A stretch of DNA of 64,000 nt. It comes from Vulcanimicrobiota bacterium (GTDB lineage Bacteria > Vulcanimicrobiota > Vulcanimicrobiia > Vulcanimicrobiales > Vulcanimicrobiaceae). A program made the position numbers and the translations under genes. Under the pieces are notes generated by a model that worked only from the letters and a program-made list of their open reading frames with translations, had not been told where the DNA came from and made no database searches. Numbering within the stretch: the stretch's first letter is position 1; the number at the start of each line of letters is the position of its first letter. The stretch lies in NCBI GenBank assembly GCA_019232905.1, contig JAFANA010000008.1, positions 1 through 64,000 of the forward strand, given 5' to 3'. Shown here piece by piece: positions 44,888 to 54,238 of this stretch.

Positions 44888-47211
44888 GCCGTGGCTCCCC
44901 GGATTGCTTGCCAAACTTTTTCGCGGGTCAGCGGCATGTCGATGTGGCGCACGCCGAGCGGTGAAAGCGCGTCCATGACGGCGTTGACGAATGCCTGCGG
45001 TGAACCGACGTTCGGACTTTCGCCGACGCCCTTCGCTCCTAGCGGATGATGAGGACTCGGGGTAACGGTACGCGCCGTTTCCCACGACGGCGATTCGAGC
45101 GCGGTCGGAACCAAGTATTCGGTGAAGTTCGTATTGAGGTTGTTGCCCGCTTCGTCGTATTTAATCTCTTGCATGAACGCGATCGCATAGCCCTCGGTCA
45201 AACCGCCGTGCACTTGACCTTCGACGATCATGGGATTGATGATCGTGCCGCAATCATCGACGGCAAGAAAGCGCCGCACGTCGACCGCGCCGGTTTCGCG
45301 ATCGATGTCGACGACGGCGACATACGTGCCGAACGGAAACGTCATGTTGGGCGGATCGTAGTAATATGTCGCCTCGAGGCCGGGCTCGGAATCCGGCGCC
45401 GGATTGGTGTACGCGGCAAAGGCGACCTCTTTCATCGTCACCGCTTTGCCCGGCACGCCTTTGAGAGAAAACTTGTAGTCCTTCCACTCGACGTCGTCTT
45501 CGGAGGCTTCGAGCAAGTGCGCGGCAATTTTGCGTGCCTTTTCGCGAACGCGGCGCGCAGCCAGTGCGAGCGCGGCACCGGCAACGGGCGTACTGCGGCT
45601 CGCATACGTGCCGAGCCCGTACGGTGCGGTATCGGTGTCGCCTTCTTCGACGAGAAGATCTTGCGGATCGAGTCCGAGCTCTTCACCGACAATTTGCGCC
45701 CACGTCGTTTCGTGGCCTTGACCTTGATGACGCGTTCCGGCGCGCACGATGCCGGCGCCTGTCGGATGGATGCGGATCTCCGCACTATCGAACATCTTGA
45801 TCCCGAGGATGTCGAAGTGTTTGCCCGGCCCCGCACCGACGACTTCCGTGAACGTCGAGACGCCGATCCCCATCAGATCGCCGCGCTGACGTTTCTCTGC
45901 TTGTTCTTTCCGCAGATCGTCGTATCCGATGAGCGAGAGCGCTTTGCGCATCGTCGTTTCGTAATCGCCGCTGTCGTAGACGAACCCGAGCGGCGTTGCG
46001 AACGGGAACTGCTCGTTCTTGATGAAGTTGAGCGATCGCAACTCGACCGGATCCATCTTGAGTTCGGATGCGAGAATGTCCATCGCGCGCTCGATTGCAT
46101 AGGCCGCTTCGGTAACGCGGAACGAACAGCGATAAGCGATACCGCCGGGCGGTTTATTCGTGAAGTACGCATCGACTTGCGCAAAGGCCGCAGGAAACAC
46201 GTACGACCCCGTCACGATCCCAAACATTCCTGCCGGATATTTTCGCGGATCGGCGGCAGCGTCGAACGCGCCGTGGTCGGCGACGGTCGAAACTTTCAAT
46301 GCAGTAAGTTTCCCGTCGGTGGTCGCTCCGAGTTCGACGTCCATATGATAATCGCGCGCGAAGCCGGTCGTGGTGAGATTCTCGGTACGAGATTCCACCC
46401 ACTTGACCGGAATGCCGAGAATCACCGACGCGACGGTGGCGACAACGTACCCGGGATAGACGGGAACTTTGTTCCCGAACCCGCCGCCGACATCGGGCGA
46501 TATGATATGAATCTTATCCTCCGGGATGCCGGTCACGAGCGAGAACGCCGTGCGATGCACGTGCGGCGCTTGCGACGTCAAGTAGACGGTGAGGCGTCCC
46601 GTGGCCGTATTCATGTCCGCAATCGCACCGCATGGTTCGAGCGGTGCCGGGTGGCAGCGTGGAGCGACGATGCGCTCTTTGATACGCACCGGCGATGCTG
46701 CGAGTGCGGCATCCGTTTCGTCGCGTTTGCCGACCTCCCAATGATAGATATGGTTGGTTTTTTCTTCGCGATCGTCGCGAAGAATGACGGCATCTTTCAT
46801 GGACTCGAAGGGATCGACGACCGGATCGAGCGGTTCGTACTCGACTTCGACGAGTTCGGCGGCATCGGCCGCGGCTTCGCGCGTCTCCGCAATGACGCCC
46901 GCGACTTCTTGGTATTGGTAAAGCACTTTGCCGAATGCGAGAACCATTTGCTTGTCGAAGCCATGGAACGTTGGGAGCCATTCGAGTTTCGCGGCATTAA
47001 GATCTTCACCCGTAATCACCGCTTTGACGCCGGTCACCGCCAGCGCGGCGCTTTTATCGATGCTCTTGATGCGCGCGTGCGGATAGGGACTGTGCACGAG
47101 GGCGAGATAGAGCATGTTCGGAAGCACGATGTCGTCGAGATACCGTCCTTTGCCGCGAATAAAGCGCGGATCTTCCTTGCGCTTCATCGGAACGCCGAGC
47201 GTTGCGGTCAT
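44884..47211 (-). CDS. coxL: Aerobic carbon monoxide dehydrogenase large subunit, form I
   Basis: Form I signature AYRCSFR (codons 46117-46137, minus strand) in PPGGIAYRCSFRVTEAAYAIER; SPDVGGGFGNKVPVYPGY; HPLGAKGVGESPNVGSPQAFVNAV. Confidence 0.95.
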   Translation of the reverse strand: MTATLGVPMKRKEDPRFIRGKGRYLDDIVLPNMLYLALVHSPYPHARIKSIDKSAALAVTGVKAVITGEDLNAAKLEWLPTFHGFDKQMVLAFGKVLYQYQEVAGVIAETREAAADAAELVEVEYEPLDPVVDPFESMKDAVILRDDREEKTNHIYHWEVGKRDETDAALAASPVRIKERIVAPRCHPAPLEPCGAIADMNTATGRLTVYLTSQAPHVHRTAFSLVTGIPEDKIHIISPDVGGGFGNKVPVYPGYVVATVASVILGIPVKWVESRTENLTTTGFARDYHMDVELGATTDGKLTALKVSTVADHGAFDAAADPRKYPAGMFGIVTGSYVFPAAFAQVDAYFTNKPPGGIAYRCSFRVTEAAYAIERAMDILASELKMDPVELRSLNFIKNEQFPFATPLGFVYDSGDYETTMRKALSLIGYDDLRKEQAEKRQRGDLMGIGVSTFTEVVGAGPGKHFDILGIKMFDSAEIRIHPTGAGIVRAGTRHQGQGHETTWAQIVGEELGLDPQDLLVEEGDTDTAPYGLGTYASRSTPVAGAALALAARRVREKARKIAAHLLEASEDDVEWKDYKFSLKGVPGKAVTMKEVAFAAYTNPAPDSEPGLEATYYYDPPNMTFPFGTYVAVVDIDRETGAVDVRRFLAVDDCGTIINPMIVEGQVHGGLTEGYAIAFMQEIKYDEAGNNLNTNFTEYLVPTALESPSWETARTVTPSPHHPLGAKGVGESPNVGSPQAFVNAVMDALSPLGVRHIDMPLTREKVWQAIRGATA

Positions 47212-47729
47212 GATGGCACCGTTTCCTTTTGCGGAGCAGCGATTTCATCGGTGACGGTCTCCACGGTCGTCAGCTCTTTGGCGGCTTGTGCGATCGCTTT
47301 GACGATGTTGTTGTAGCCGGTGCAGCGGCAGAGATTGCCGGAGATACCTTCGCGTATCTCGCGCTCCGACGGATTCGGCGTGTGTCTGAGCATCGCGTAC
47401 GCGGTCATCATCATGCCGGGCGTACAGAACCCGCACTGTAAGCCGTGATTATCCCAAAACGCTTGCTGCAGCGGATGCAGTTTGCCGTTCTGCTCGAGTC
47501 CCTCGACGGTCGTAATCGCGTGTCCGTCCGCCATGACCGCGAACATCGTGCACGACTTCACCGCGCGCGTCCCATCGAGGACGACGGTGCAGCATCCGCA
47601 GCTCGACGAATCGCAGCCGACATGCGTTCCCGTAAGGCGTAACTCTTCGCGTAAGAAGTACGCAAGGAGCATGCGGGGCTCGACGTCGCGCTCGTATCGT
47701 GTGCCGTTGACAACGACGGAGATCACCAT
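47208..47729 (-). CDS. coxS: Carbon monoxide dehydrogenase small [2Fe-2S] subunit
   Basis: [19 protein letters not shown] and [18 protein letters not shown]...[13 protein letters not shown]. Confidence 0.95.
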   Translation of the reverse strand: MVISVVVNGTRYERDVEPRMLLAYFLREELRLTGTHVGCDSSSCGCCTVVLDGTRAVKSCTMFAVMADGHAITTVEGLEQNGKLHPLQQAFWDNHGLQCGFCTPGMMMTAYAMLRHTPNPSEREIREGISGNLCRCTGYNNIVKAIAQAAKELTTVETVTDEIAAPQKETVPS

Positions 47730-48613
47730 GATGCGCCTTCTCCTTTCAAGCCGGAAAGACGGCAAGCGTCACGCAATGCGCGGCCGACGAGTACGCCGGC
47801 CATCTCGCGCTTGTACTGGACTGAGCCGCGATTGTCGGCTACGGGATCGGCAACGCGCTTTGCTACCTCGACAACCTCGCCGATCAGCTCCTCGGTCGGA
47901 ACGTACCCTGTCATCATCATCTCGCCGTCCGCAACGCGCAGCGCTTTTGCGCCGACGGCACCGATTGCGATTCCGGCCGCGGCGACGCGTCCGCCGGTGT
48001 CGAACGTCAGTTGCACGCCGGCGCACGCGGTCGCGAAATCGCCGACTTTTCGCTCGATCTTATGATACGCACCGTACGTTAGCGGCGGCGGTTTCGGAAA
48101 CCGCACCTCGACGGCCATCTCGTCGTCTCCGACGGCGGTGGTAAACGAATCGACGAGAAAGTCATCCGCTGAGACTAGCCGCGTTCCTCGCACGCCTCGT
48201 ACGACGATTTGCGCGCGCGCGGCGAGCGCTGCGACGGGCCAATCGCCTGCGGGATCGTTGTGGCAGAGGCTGCCCGCAAGCGTGCCGGTTTGCCGCACGA
48301 CCGGATCGGCAATCACCTTGCTCGTCGCCGCAAGCAATTGATACCGCGAGCGAATAGGCGACGACATTTCGATCGCGTAGTCGCGCGCGGTTGCTCCGAC
48401 CGACAAATAGCCGTCGCGTTCTTCGATGTACTCGAACGCAGTAATGGGATTGATGTCGATGAGGACGCCCGGTCGCGCCAAACGGTACCGCATGGCGGGA
48501 ATCAAACTTTGGCCGCCCGCGAGAATGCGCGCATCGGAACCGTATTTGGCGAGCGCTGCGAGTGCTTCGTCTTCACTCCGCGCGCGCTCGTAGGTGAACT
48601 GCGCAGGAAACAC
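47723..48613 (-). CDS. coxM: Carbon monoxide dehydrogenase medium FAD subunit
   Basis: DARILAGGQSLIPAMRYRLARP and TGTLAGSLCHNDPAGDWP; GTG start at 48613 with TTGGAGGG SD and homology to CoxM N-termini (VFPAQFTYERA...). Confidence 0.93.
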   Translation of the reverse strand: MFPAQFTYERARSEDEALAALAKYGSDARILAGGQSLIPAMRYRLARPGVLIDINPITAFEYIEERDGYLSVGATARDYAIEMSSPIRSRYQLLAATSKVIADPVVRQTGTLAGSLCHNDPAGDWPVAALAARAQIVVRGVRGTRLVSADDFLVDSFTTAVGDDEMAVEVRFPKPPPLTYGAYHKIERKVGDFATACAGVQLTFDTGGRVAAAGIAIGAVGAKALRVADGEMMMTGYVPTEELIGEVVEVAKRVADPVADNRGSVQYKREMAGVLVGRALRDACRLSGLKGEGASW

Positions 48614-48647
48614 AAGTCCCTCCAAACGTCGAAGGCGAGGGGACTTG

Positions 48648-48690
48648 ATTGTAACACCGGGTGCGCGTTTGCGAGCGCTAGGAAGCGCTC
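48648..48690 (-). promoter_or_regulatory. Candidate cox promoter with dyad at the -35 region
   Basis: TACAAT -10 (48648-48653, minus) and perfect inverted repeat GAGCGCT-agga-AGCGCTC (48673-48690) near -35. Confidence 0.4.
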
Positions 48691-48788
48691 CCAGGGTCGG
48701 CTTGCTTGTTTGGGATTCGGCTTGCATTTTCGCCTTGAGATGACCTGTAGTATAGATCTATCGTTGAGTCGTGAAGGAGATGTGAGCG

Positions 48789-49166
48789 ATGTATATTTCG
48801 GTCGTGACTTTGCCTGTGAGCGATATCGATCGCGCAATCGATTTTTATACGAAGACGCTCGGGTGGGAGAAGACGATGGACGCGCCGATGGGCGAGGGGA
48901 TGCGGTGGGTAACCGTTGCGCCCAAAGGCGGGCAGGCGTCGTTTACGTTGTCGGTTGTCGATGAAGTTGTCGATCCCGAGAACTTCGTTCGCGTTATTTT
49001 CGAAGTCGACGACGTCAACACGGCATGCAAAGATCTGCAAAGCCGTGGTGTCGCCGTCACAGACGGGCCGCGCACGGAGCCGTGGGGCGGTTGGGCGATG
49101 ATCAAAGATTCCGAAGGGAACGTGCACGGGCTTCACTCGCCTGCGCCCGTTTCGAGTGTTATGTAA
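48789..49166 (+). CDS. VOC/glyoxalase family protein
   Basis: MYISVVTLPVSDIDRAIDFYTKTLGWEK...DPRTEPWGGWAMIKDSEGN-type VOC motifs. Confidence 0.88.
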   Translation: MYISVVTLPVSDIDRAIDFYTKTLGWEKTMDAPMGEGMRWVTVAPKGGQASFTLSVVDEVVDPENFVRVIFEVDDVNTACKDLQSRGVAVTDGPRTEPWGGWAMIKDSEGNVHGLHSPAPVSSVM

Positions 49167-49185
49167 TGTGAGATCACGTTACGCG

Positions 49186-49200
49186 GTGTTAAGCTAACAC
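49186..49200. promoter_or_regulatory. Perfect 6-bp-arm palindrome upstream of the TonB-dependent receptor
   Basis: GTGTTA-AGC-TAACAC. Confidence 0.35.
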
Positions 49201-49205
49201 TGCGA

Positions 49206-49271
49206 TGCGATGCCATGATGGCGGCATGAGCAACCTGCTCAGCAACCTCTAATCATTTGAAAGGCATCGCA
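49206..49271 (+). promoter_or_regulatory. 5' leader with start-codon-sequestering stem and 8-codon uORF
   Basis: TGCGATGCC (49206-49214) is perfectly complementary to GGCATCGCA (49263-49271, includes the A of ATG); uORF 49226-49252 encodes MSNLLSNL. Confidence 0.4.
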
Positions 49272-52200
49272 TGATACGTCAGATCTTTCGACGTGCGGCG
49301 ACGGCGTTCGCGATGGTTGCACTCGTCTTCGGCCAGGTAACGTGGGCACTGGCCGGTACAACGGGTGGAATCAGCGGCGTCGTCTCCGACACAGCCGGAA
49401 GTCCAATTGCAGGTGCGTCCGTCAGAGTGGTTTCGGCGTCGCAAAGCGCCAACGGAGCCAGCGACGCATCGGGACGATTCAACTTCCTCTCACTCGCACC
49501 CGACACATACACGATCTCGATTGAAAAGGACGGCTATCAGCCCGTTTCATATGCGGGCGTTACCGTCTTTGCCGACAACGTTTTAACGTTGTCGCTCAGG
49601 ATGGAAAAAGCGCTGAAGACGATCGCGAAAGTGTCGGCAACGTCCGCCGGTTCGCTCGTGAAAGCGGGCGTCGGCTCGGACATCTACAGCGTTAATTCAC
49701 AAGCGATTACGACCACGAGCGTGCTCGGGGGCGGCGGCAACTTGAACAGCGCGTATTCGGCAATCTCGTCGGTACCCGGTGTGACCGTGCCTTCGGGCGG
49801 CATGGGATGGAATCAACCCACCTACGTTCGCGGATCGCAATCGTTCTTCACCGGGTTCGAATACGACGGCATCCCCGTCAACCGCGCGTTCGACAACTAC
49901 AACTCGTCGACCGAGTCGAATCTCGGATTGCAAGAACTGCAAGTCTACACGGGCGGCGGCCCGTCTTCGTCGGCATCCGCCGGCACGTCGGGATTCATCA
50001 ATCAGGTCTTTAAGACCGGTACCTATCCCGGCTATCTCGATCTCTCAGGCGGACTCGGTTCGCCGACCTATTATCACCAGGCAAAAGTTGAAGCGGGCGG
50101 CGCTACGCCGGATCGCCGCTTCAGCTATTACGTCGGCTTGAGCGGATACAACCAAGGGTTCCGTTATTTAAACAACGATAACGGCGGTTCGATGACCAAC
50201 GATCCGACCGGAATGTATACCGGTCAGAGTCTTGTTGCGGTCGGCCCGCAATTGAATGGAGCGGCACGTTCGGAGTCGCCGGAATGTCTCCCGGGAACGT
50301 CCACGACACCGGGTTCCGTCGCATCGCTTCCGTGGGTCATCGCCGACGCCGGCGGAAACAATTGCTACGTCCCGTTCAACGGGCTGTACGGCAACGTCAC
50401 GACGCCGGCGCAAATTGCCGACCGCGAGAACGTCGCAAACTTCCACTTCCGGATCCCGCAGAAGAACGGAACGTCGGACGACATTCAACTGCTCGGCAGT
50501 ACGTCGATGTTGAATACGCAATTCTACACGAGCCCGAACGATGCCGGCGGGTACGCCGCGTACACAAACGCGCTCTTTGGAAACGCGTATTGCAATCCAT
50601 CGACGAGCGTCAACGTCAACGGCAACGCGTGCACCCCGAAGCCGTACTCGAACTATCCGGCATATGTGGATGCAACGATCTACAACGCACCGTTCGGCAC
50701 GCCGATCGGTAACTTGTCGACGTCGCAATACTATCAACCGAGTAGCCCGACGAACCGGGGCTTTCAGTCCGAGCTTCCCGCCGGCTTGCGCGACGGGATT
50801 ATGAATGACACAGGCATCGTGAAACTCCAATACACGCACCAATTCTCGAGCAATGCGTTTGCCCGCGTTTTCGGCTATACGTTCTTCTCGGATTGGACGC
50901 AAGCCGGTGCGAATTCTGCGCAAGATTGCTACGTAAACAACGGGATCGGACCATGCTTCTCCGGCGTCGCGGCAAATTACGATTTAATCACGCACACCGG
51001 CGGCGGACAGCTCGAACTCGTCGACCAGATGACGAGCCAACACTTGCTGCAATTAACAGCAAACTACACGACCGCAAACGTCGTGCGTTTCAACAACACC
51101 GGCTTTACCAATCTCGCATCGCCGATTGGTCTCGTCAGCGAGAGCAACGGCGTGTTCTCGTGCTGGGATCCGGCGACGGGGCAATCGGCCGTGAATCCCA
51201 AGACGGGAGCGACGGTCGGGTGCGCACCGGGCGGCTCGTACGCGAGCGACGCGGTTGCGGGTCCAACCGGAACACCGCCGGCCGGAAGTCCGGCATCACT
51301 CGCCGGAGCGCAATGGGTGACGCTTTGGAACGGGAACGCAAGCGGCACGCTCAATACCGTCAAGCCGCAGTTCGCGTTCGTCGCGCTGAGCGATCAATGG
51401 CGCCCGAACGACCGGTTGTTGTTCAACGCGCAACTTCGGTACGAGGATTATCAGTACGGGCTCGTCTCGAACCCGGGCGAGGCCACCGACTTCTACGCGC
51501 AGATCATCTCGAATGACGTTTGTCAGAACGCTTCGGGTGTCGTGTTGACGAAGCCGTTGCTGCCCGGTCAGCCGCCGCCCGCACCAGTGGTGTACACGCC
51601 GAGTTGCGCGGCCGGCACGGTCGTGCCGGGATATGCGAACGGAATCCCCGCGGGATATTCGCATCCGTCGTTCTCGGCGATCTCACCATCGTCGTACACG
51701 ATCCAAGATCTCTCGCCGCGGCTTTCCGCGACGTTCACCGAATCGCCCGATACCGTGTGGCGCGGTTCCATCGGGCGTTACACGGAACCGCCGATCTCCG
51801 CGTCGCTGCAGTATCTCAACGCTTCCGGCAACAGCCTCTCGACGTGGAACGCAACCTTGCCGCTCGGCTTCTACACGCCGTTCCATCCGATTCCCGCAAT
51901 GAGTGCGACGCAAGCGGATCTCTCGCTCGAGCACCACATTCACGGAACGGACATGAGCTTCAAGATCTCGCCGTTCTACAACTACACGACGGGGTATCAA
52001 GAGCAATCCTTCATCGGACCGAATTTCGTGACGCAAGCGCCGGTCGGTAACTTCAAGTCGGCCGGTGCCGAACTCGCGTTCACGAAAGGCGACTTCTCGA
52101 AGGACGGTCTCTCGACGCAACTCGCGTTGACGTATACCGACGCGAAAGTGCAATACACGAACTGGTTCGGAACGAATCAGCTCAACGCCGTCAATCAGGC

Positions 52201-53083
52201 GATCAGCCAGTTCAACTTGCTGACGAAGAGCGGTGGCGGTTCGCCCTACTACTGCTCCGGCGGTAAAGACGCTGCGGGCAATCCGAGTCCCGGTGTTGCT
52301 TCACCGAGTTGCGGAGCGTTCGGCGGAGTCGCTGTCACCAATCCGTACTACAACATGGGTCAGCAAGGATTGCTCAATACGAGCGGCTGGTACTCGCCGG
52401 CCGATACGGGGCTTTCGCCGACGAACAATCCGGCAAGCACCTACTACGACTCGCCGTGGAATTTGGAGTGGCTTCTGAACTATCGTAAGCAGAAGTTCGC
52501 GACAACATTCTCATTGAGTGTCGTGGAAGGTTCGGCATACGGCGGTCCGCTCGACGTGACCGGCGTCGATCCGCGCGTGTGCACCCAGAACGCCACGAGC
52601 TCCGGCATCACCCTCGCATCGCCGAACACCGATCCGTTCGCATGCGACGCGCTGACGGCGGCCGGAACGTTCTCGAACGCTGCGGGTCAGTTGTTTATTC
52701 CGAATCCGCAAACGGGATCGTTCGCGTACCCCGGCGAGTATCGCAACCCGTGGTTGATGGTCGGAAACCTGTCCTTCAACTACGATATCTCGCCGCGGCT
52801 CTCCGCGAACGTGACGCTCGCGAATCTGTTCCACAGCTGCTTCGGCGGAACGAAGGCGTCTTGGACGAACGCGTTCGCGCCGTCGCCGTACATCTGCGGA
52901 TATCAAGCCAACAGCTTCTACGTCTCGAACTTCTACAACGGCACGAGTCCGTTCGATACCGCAGCGAACGGTTTCAGTCCGCCGTCGTTTGAGACGGAGT
53001 CGTACAGCCCGCGCCCGCTCTCCGATGCGGGTTCTGTCCCGTCACCGTTCAATGTGTTCTTCCAACTCACCGTAAAGGTGTAG
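49271..53083 (+). CDS. TonB-dependent receptor with N-terminal carboxypeptidase-regulatory-like domain
   Basis: Signal peptide, GGISGVVSDTAGSPIAGASVRVVS...SLAPDTYTISIEKDGYQ CarboxypepD_reg-like, plug-like VPGVTVPSGGMGWNQPTYVRGSQSFFTGFEYDGIPVNRAFDNY, 1270-aa beta-rich body. Confidence 0.85.
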   Translation: MIRQIFRRAATAFAMVALVFGQVTWALAGTTGGISGVVSDTAGSPIAGASVRVVSASQSANGASDASGRFNFLSLAPDTYTISIEKDGYQPVSYAGVTVFADNVLTLSLRMEKALKTIAKVSATSAGSLVKAGVGSDIYSVNSQAITTTSVLGGGGNLNSAYSAISSVPGVTVPSGGMGWNQPTYVRGSQSFFTGFEYDGIPVNRAFDNYNSSTESNLGLQELQVYTGGGPSSSASAGTSGFINQVFKTGTYPGYLDLSGGLGSPTYYHQAKVEAGGATPDRRFSYYVGLSGYNQGFRYLNNDNGGSMTNDPTGMYTGQSLVAVGPQLNGAARSESPECLPGTSTTPGSVASLPWVIADAGGNNCYVPFNGLYGNVTTPAQIADRENVANFHFRIPQKNGTSDDIQLLGSTSMLNTQFYTSPNDAGGYAAYTNALFGNAYCNPSTSVNVNGNACTPKPYSNYPAYVDATIYNAPFGTPIGNLSTSQYYQPSSPTNRGFQSELPAGLRDGIMNDTGIVKLQYTHQFSSNAFARVFGYTFFSDWTQAGANSAQDCYVNNGIGPCFSGVAANYDLITHTGGGQLELVDQMTSQHLLQLTANYTTANVVRFNNTGFTNLASPIGLVSESNGVFSCWDPATGQSAVNPKTGATVGCAPGGSYASDAVAGPTGTPPAGSPASLAGAQWVTLWNGNASGTLNTVKPQFAFVALSDQWRPNDRLLFNAQLRYEDYQYGLVSNPGEATDFYAQIISNDVCQNASGVVLTKPLLPGQPPPAPVVYTPSCAAGTVVPGYANGIPAGYSHPSFSAISPSSYTIQDLSPRLSATFTESPDTVWRGSIGRYTEPPISASLQYLNASGNSLSTWNATLPLGFYTPFHPIPAMSATQADLSLEHHIHGTDMSFKISPFYNYTTGYQEQSFIGPNFVTQAPVGNFKSAGAELAFTKGDFSKDGLSTQLALTYTDAKVQYTNWFGTNQLNAVNQAISQFNLLTKSGGGSPYYCSGGKDAAGNPSPGVASPSCGAFGGVAVTNPYYNMGQQGLLNTSGWYSPADTGLSPTNNPASTYYDSPWNLEWLLNYRKQKFATTFSLSVVEGSAYGGPLDVTGVDPRVCTQNATSSGITLASPNTDPFACDALTAAGTFSNAAGQLFIPNPQTGSFAYPGEYRNPWLMVGNLSFNYDISPRLSANVTLANLFHSCFGGTKASWTNAFAPSPYICGYQANSFYVSNFYNGTSPFDTAANGFSPPSFETESYSPRPLSDAGSVPSPFNVFFQLTVKV

Positions 53084-53146
53084 GGTGTTGACTCATGTGA
53101 AGCGGAAACAAAAGGAGTATGTCACGATGTTCTGGGAGTGAGTGAC

Positions 53147-54238
53147 ATGCATCCCGAACGCACGGAAAACGTGGAGGCACTGGAAGCCGGCAGCCGTCGC
53201 GCGTCCAGTGCCTTTTCGCTTGTTTTAGCTGCTCTGCTCTGCGCGTTAACAAGCGGCTCATCGATGCCGGCGTTCGACGGTGCGACGCAATGGATCGGAA
53301 CGCCGCCGCTTAGTCCGGCGCAACTTCGCGGTAAAATCGTGCTCGTCGACTTCTGGGAGTACACGTGTTTGAATTGCTTGCGCACGTTGCCGTATCTGCG
53401 CGAGTGGAACAAGCGCTACGGCAGCGATGGTTTGGTGATCGTCGGCGTGCAGACGCCCGAATTTTCATTTTCGGGAGAGGCGAGCCAAGTTTCCGGCGCG
53501 ATGAAGCGCCTCGGCATCGACTGGCCGGTTGCCTTGGACGATCGCCGCGCGATTTGGAACCGGTACGGCATCAATGAGTGGCCGACGGAGATGCTCTTCG
53601 ACCAGCAGGGGCGTTTAGTCGAGACACAGATCGGCGAAGGAAACTATCCGCAGACCGAACGCAACATTCAGGCATTGATCCGCGTCGATCGGAAAGGCGC
53701 CGCGCTGCCGCAACCAATGGCGTTGCTGCCGGAAGATAGTTACGACAAGCCGGGAGCCGTATGTTATCCGCACACGCCCGAAGTGCTTATTGAAAACACG
53801 CCGGTCGCCGACGCTCCCCGTTTCGGTAACCCCGCTGAAGACATCGAATACGCGGATCGCAGCGCGCATAAAGACGGCGGCGTCTACCTCGACGGCTACT
53901 GGCATGCAACGAAAGAGGCCCTCGTCTTCGGCGGAGGCAGCGGTTATTTTCTCATGCCCTATCGGGCAATCGAAGTTACGGCCGTCCTGACGCCCGGACA
54001 CGGTACGACGCGCGCGAATATCTTGCAAGACGATAAGCCGCTCGCTCGCGATGATGCCGGCGCGGACGTTCGCTACGACTCTTCCGGAACGTCCTACGTG
54101 AACGTCGATACATCGCGCGCGTATCGCATCGTGATGAATAAAACCTACGGCGCGCACGAGCTCAAGCTCGTGCCACAAGGAGCCGGCGTCGCGGTTTACG
54201 ACGTCGCCTTCGAATCGTGCGAGATTCCGTCTAAGTAA
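53147..54238 (+). CDS. DipZ-like thioredoxin-domain protein
   Basis: GKIVLVDFWEYTCLNCLRTLPYLREWNKRY CxxC; C-terminal VYLDGYWHATKEALVFGGG...LTPGHGTTRANILQDDKPL typical of the DipZ C-terminal module; GGGAG SD before ATG 53147. Confidence 0.82.
   Translation: MHPERTENVEALEAGSRRASSAFSLVLAALLCALTSGSSMPAFDGATQWIGTPPLSPAQLRGKIVLVDFWEYTCLNCLRTLPYLREWNKRYGSDGLVIVGVQTPEFSFSGEASQVSGAMKRLGIDWPVALDDRRAIWNRYGINEWPTEMLFDQQGRLVETQIGEGNYPQTERNIQALIRVDRKGAALPQPMALLPEDSYDKPGAVCYPHTPEVLIENTPVADAPRFGNPAEDIEYADRSAHKDGGVYLDGYWHATKEALVFGGGSGYFLMPYRAIEVTAVLTPGHGTTRANILQDDKPLARDDAGADVRYDSSGTSYVNVDTSRAYRIVMNKTYGAHELKLVPQGAGVAVYDVAFESCEIPSK

Noticed and set aside
45046-47316. 756-aa ORF open on the plus strand across the whole of coxL
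   Set aside because: It is antisense to a clearly conserved gene and is rich in Arg/His/Asp as expected for the complementary frame of high-GC coding DNA; no family resemblance.
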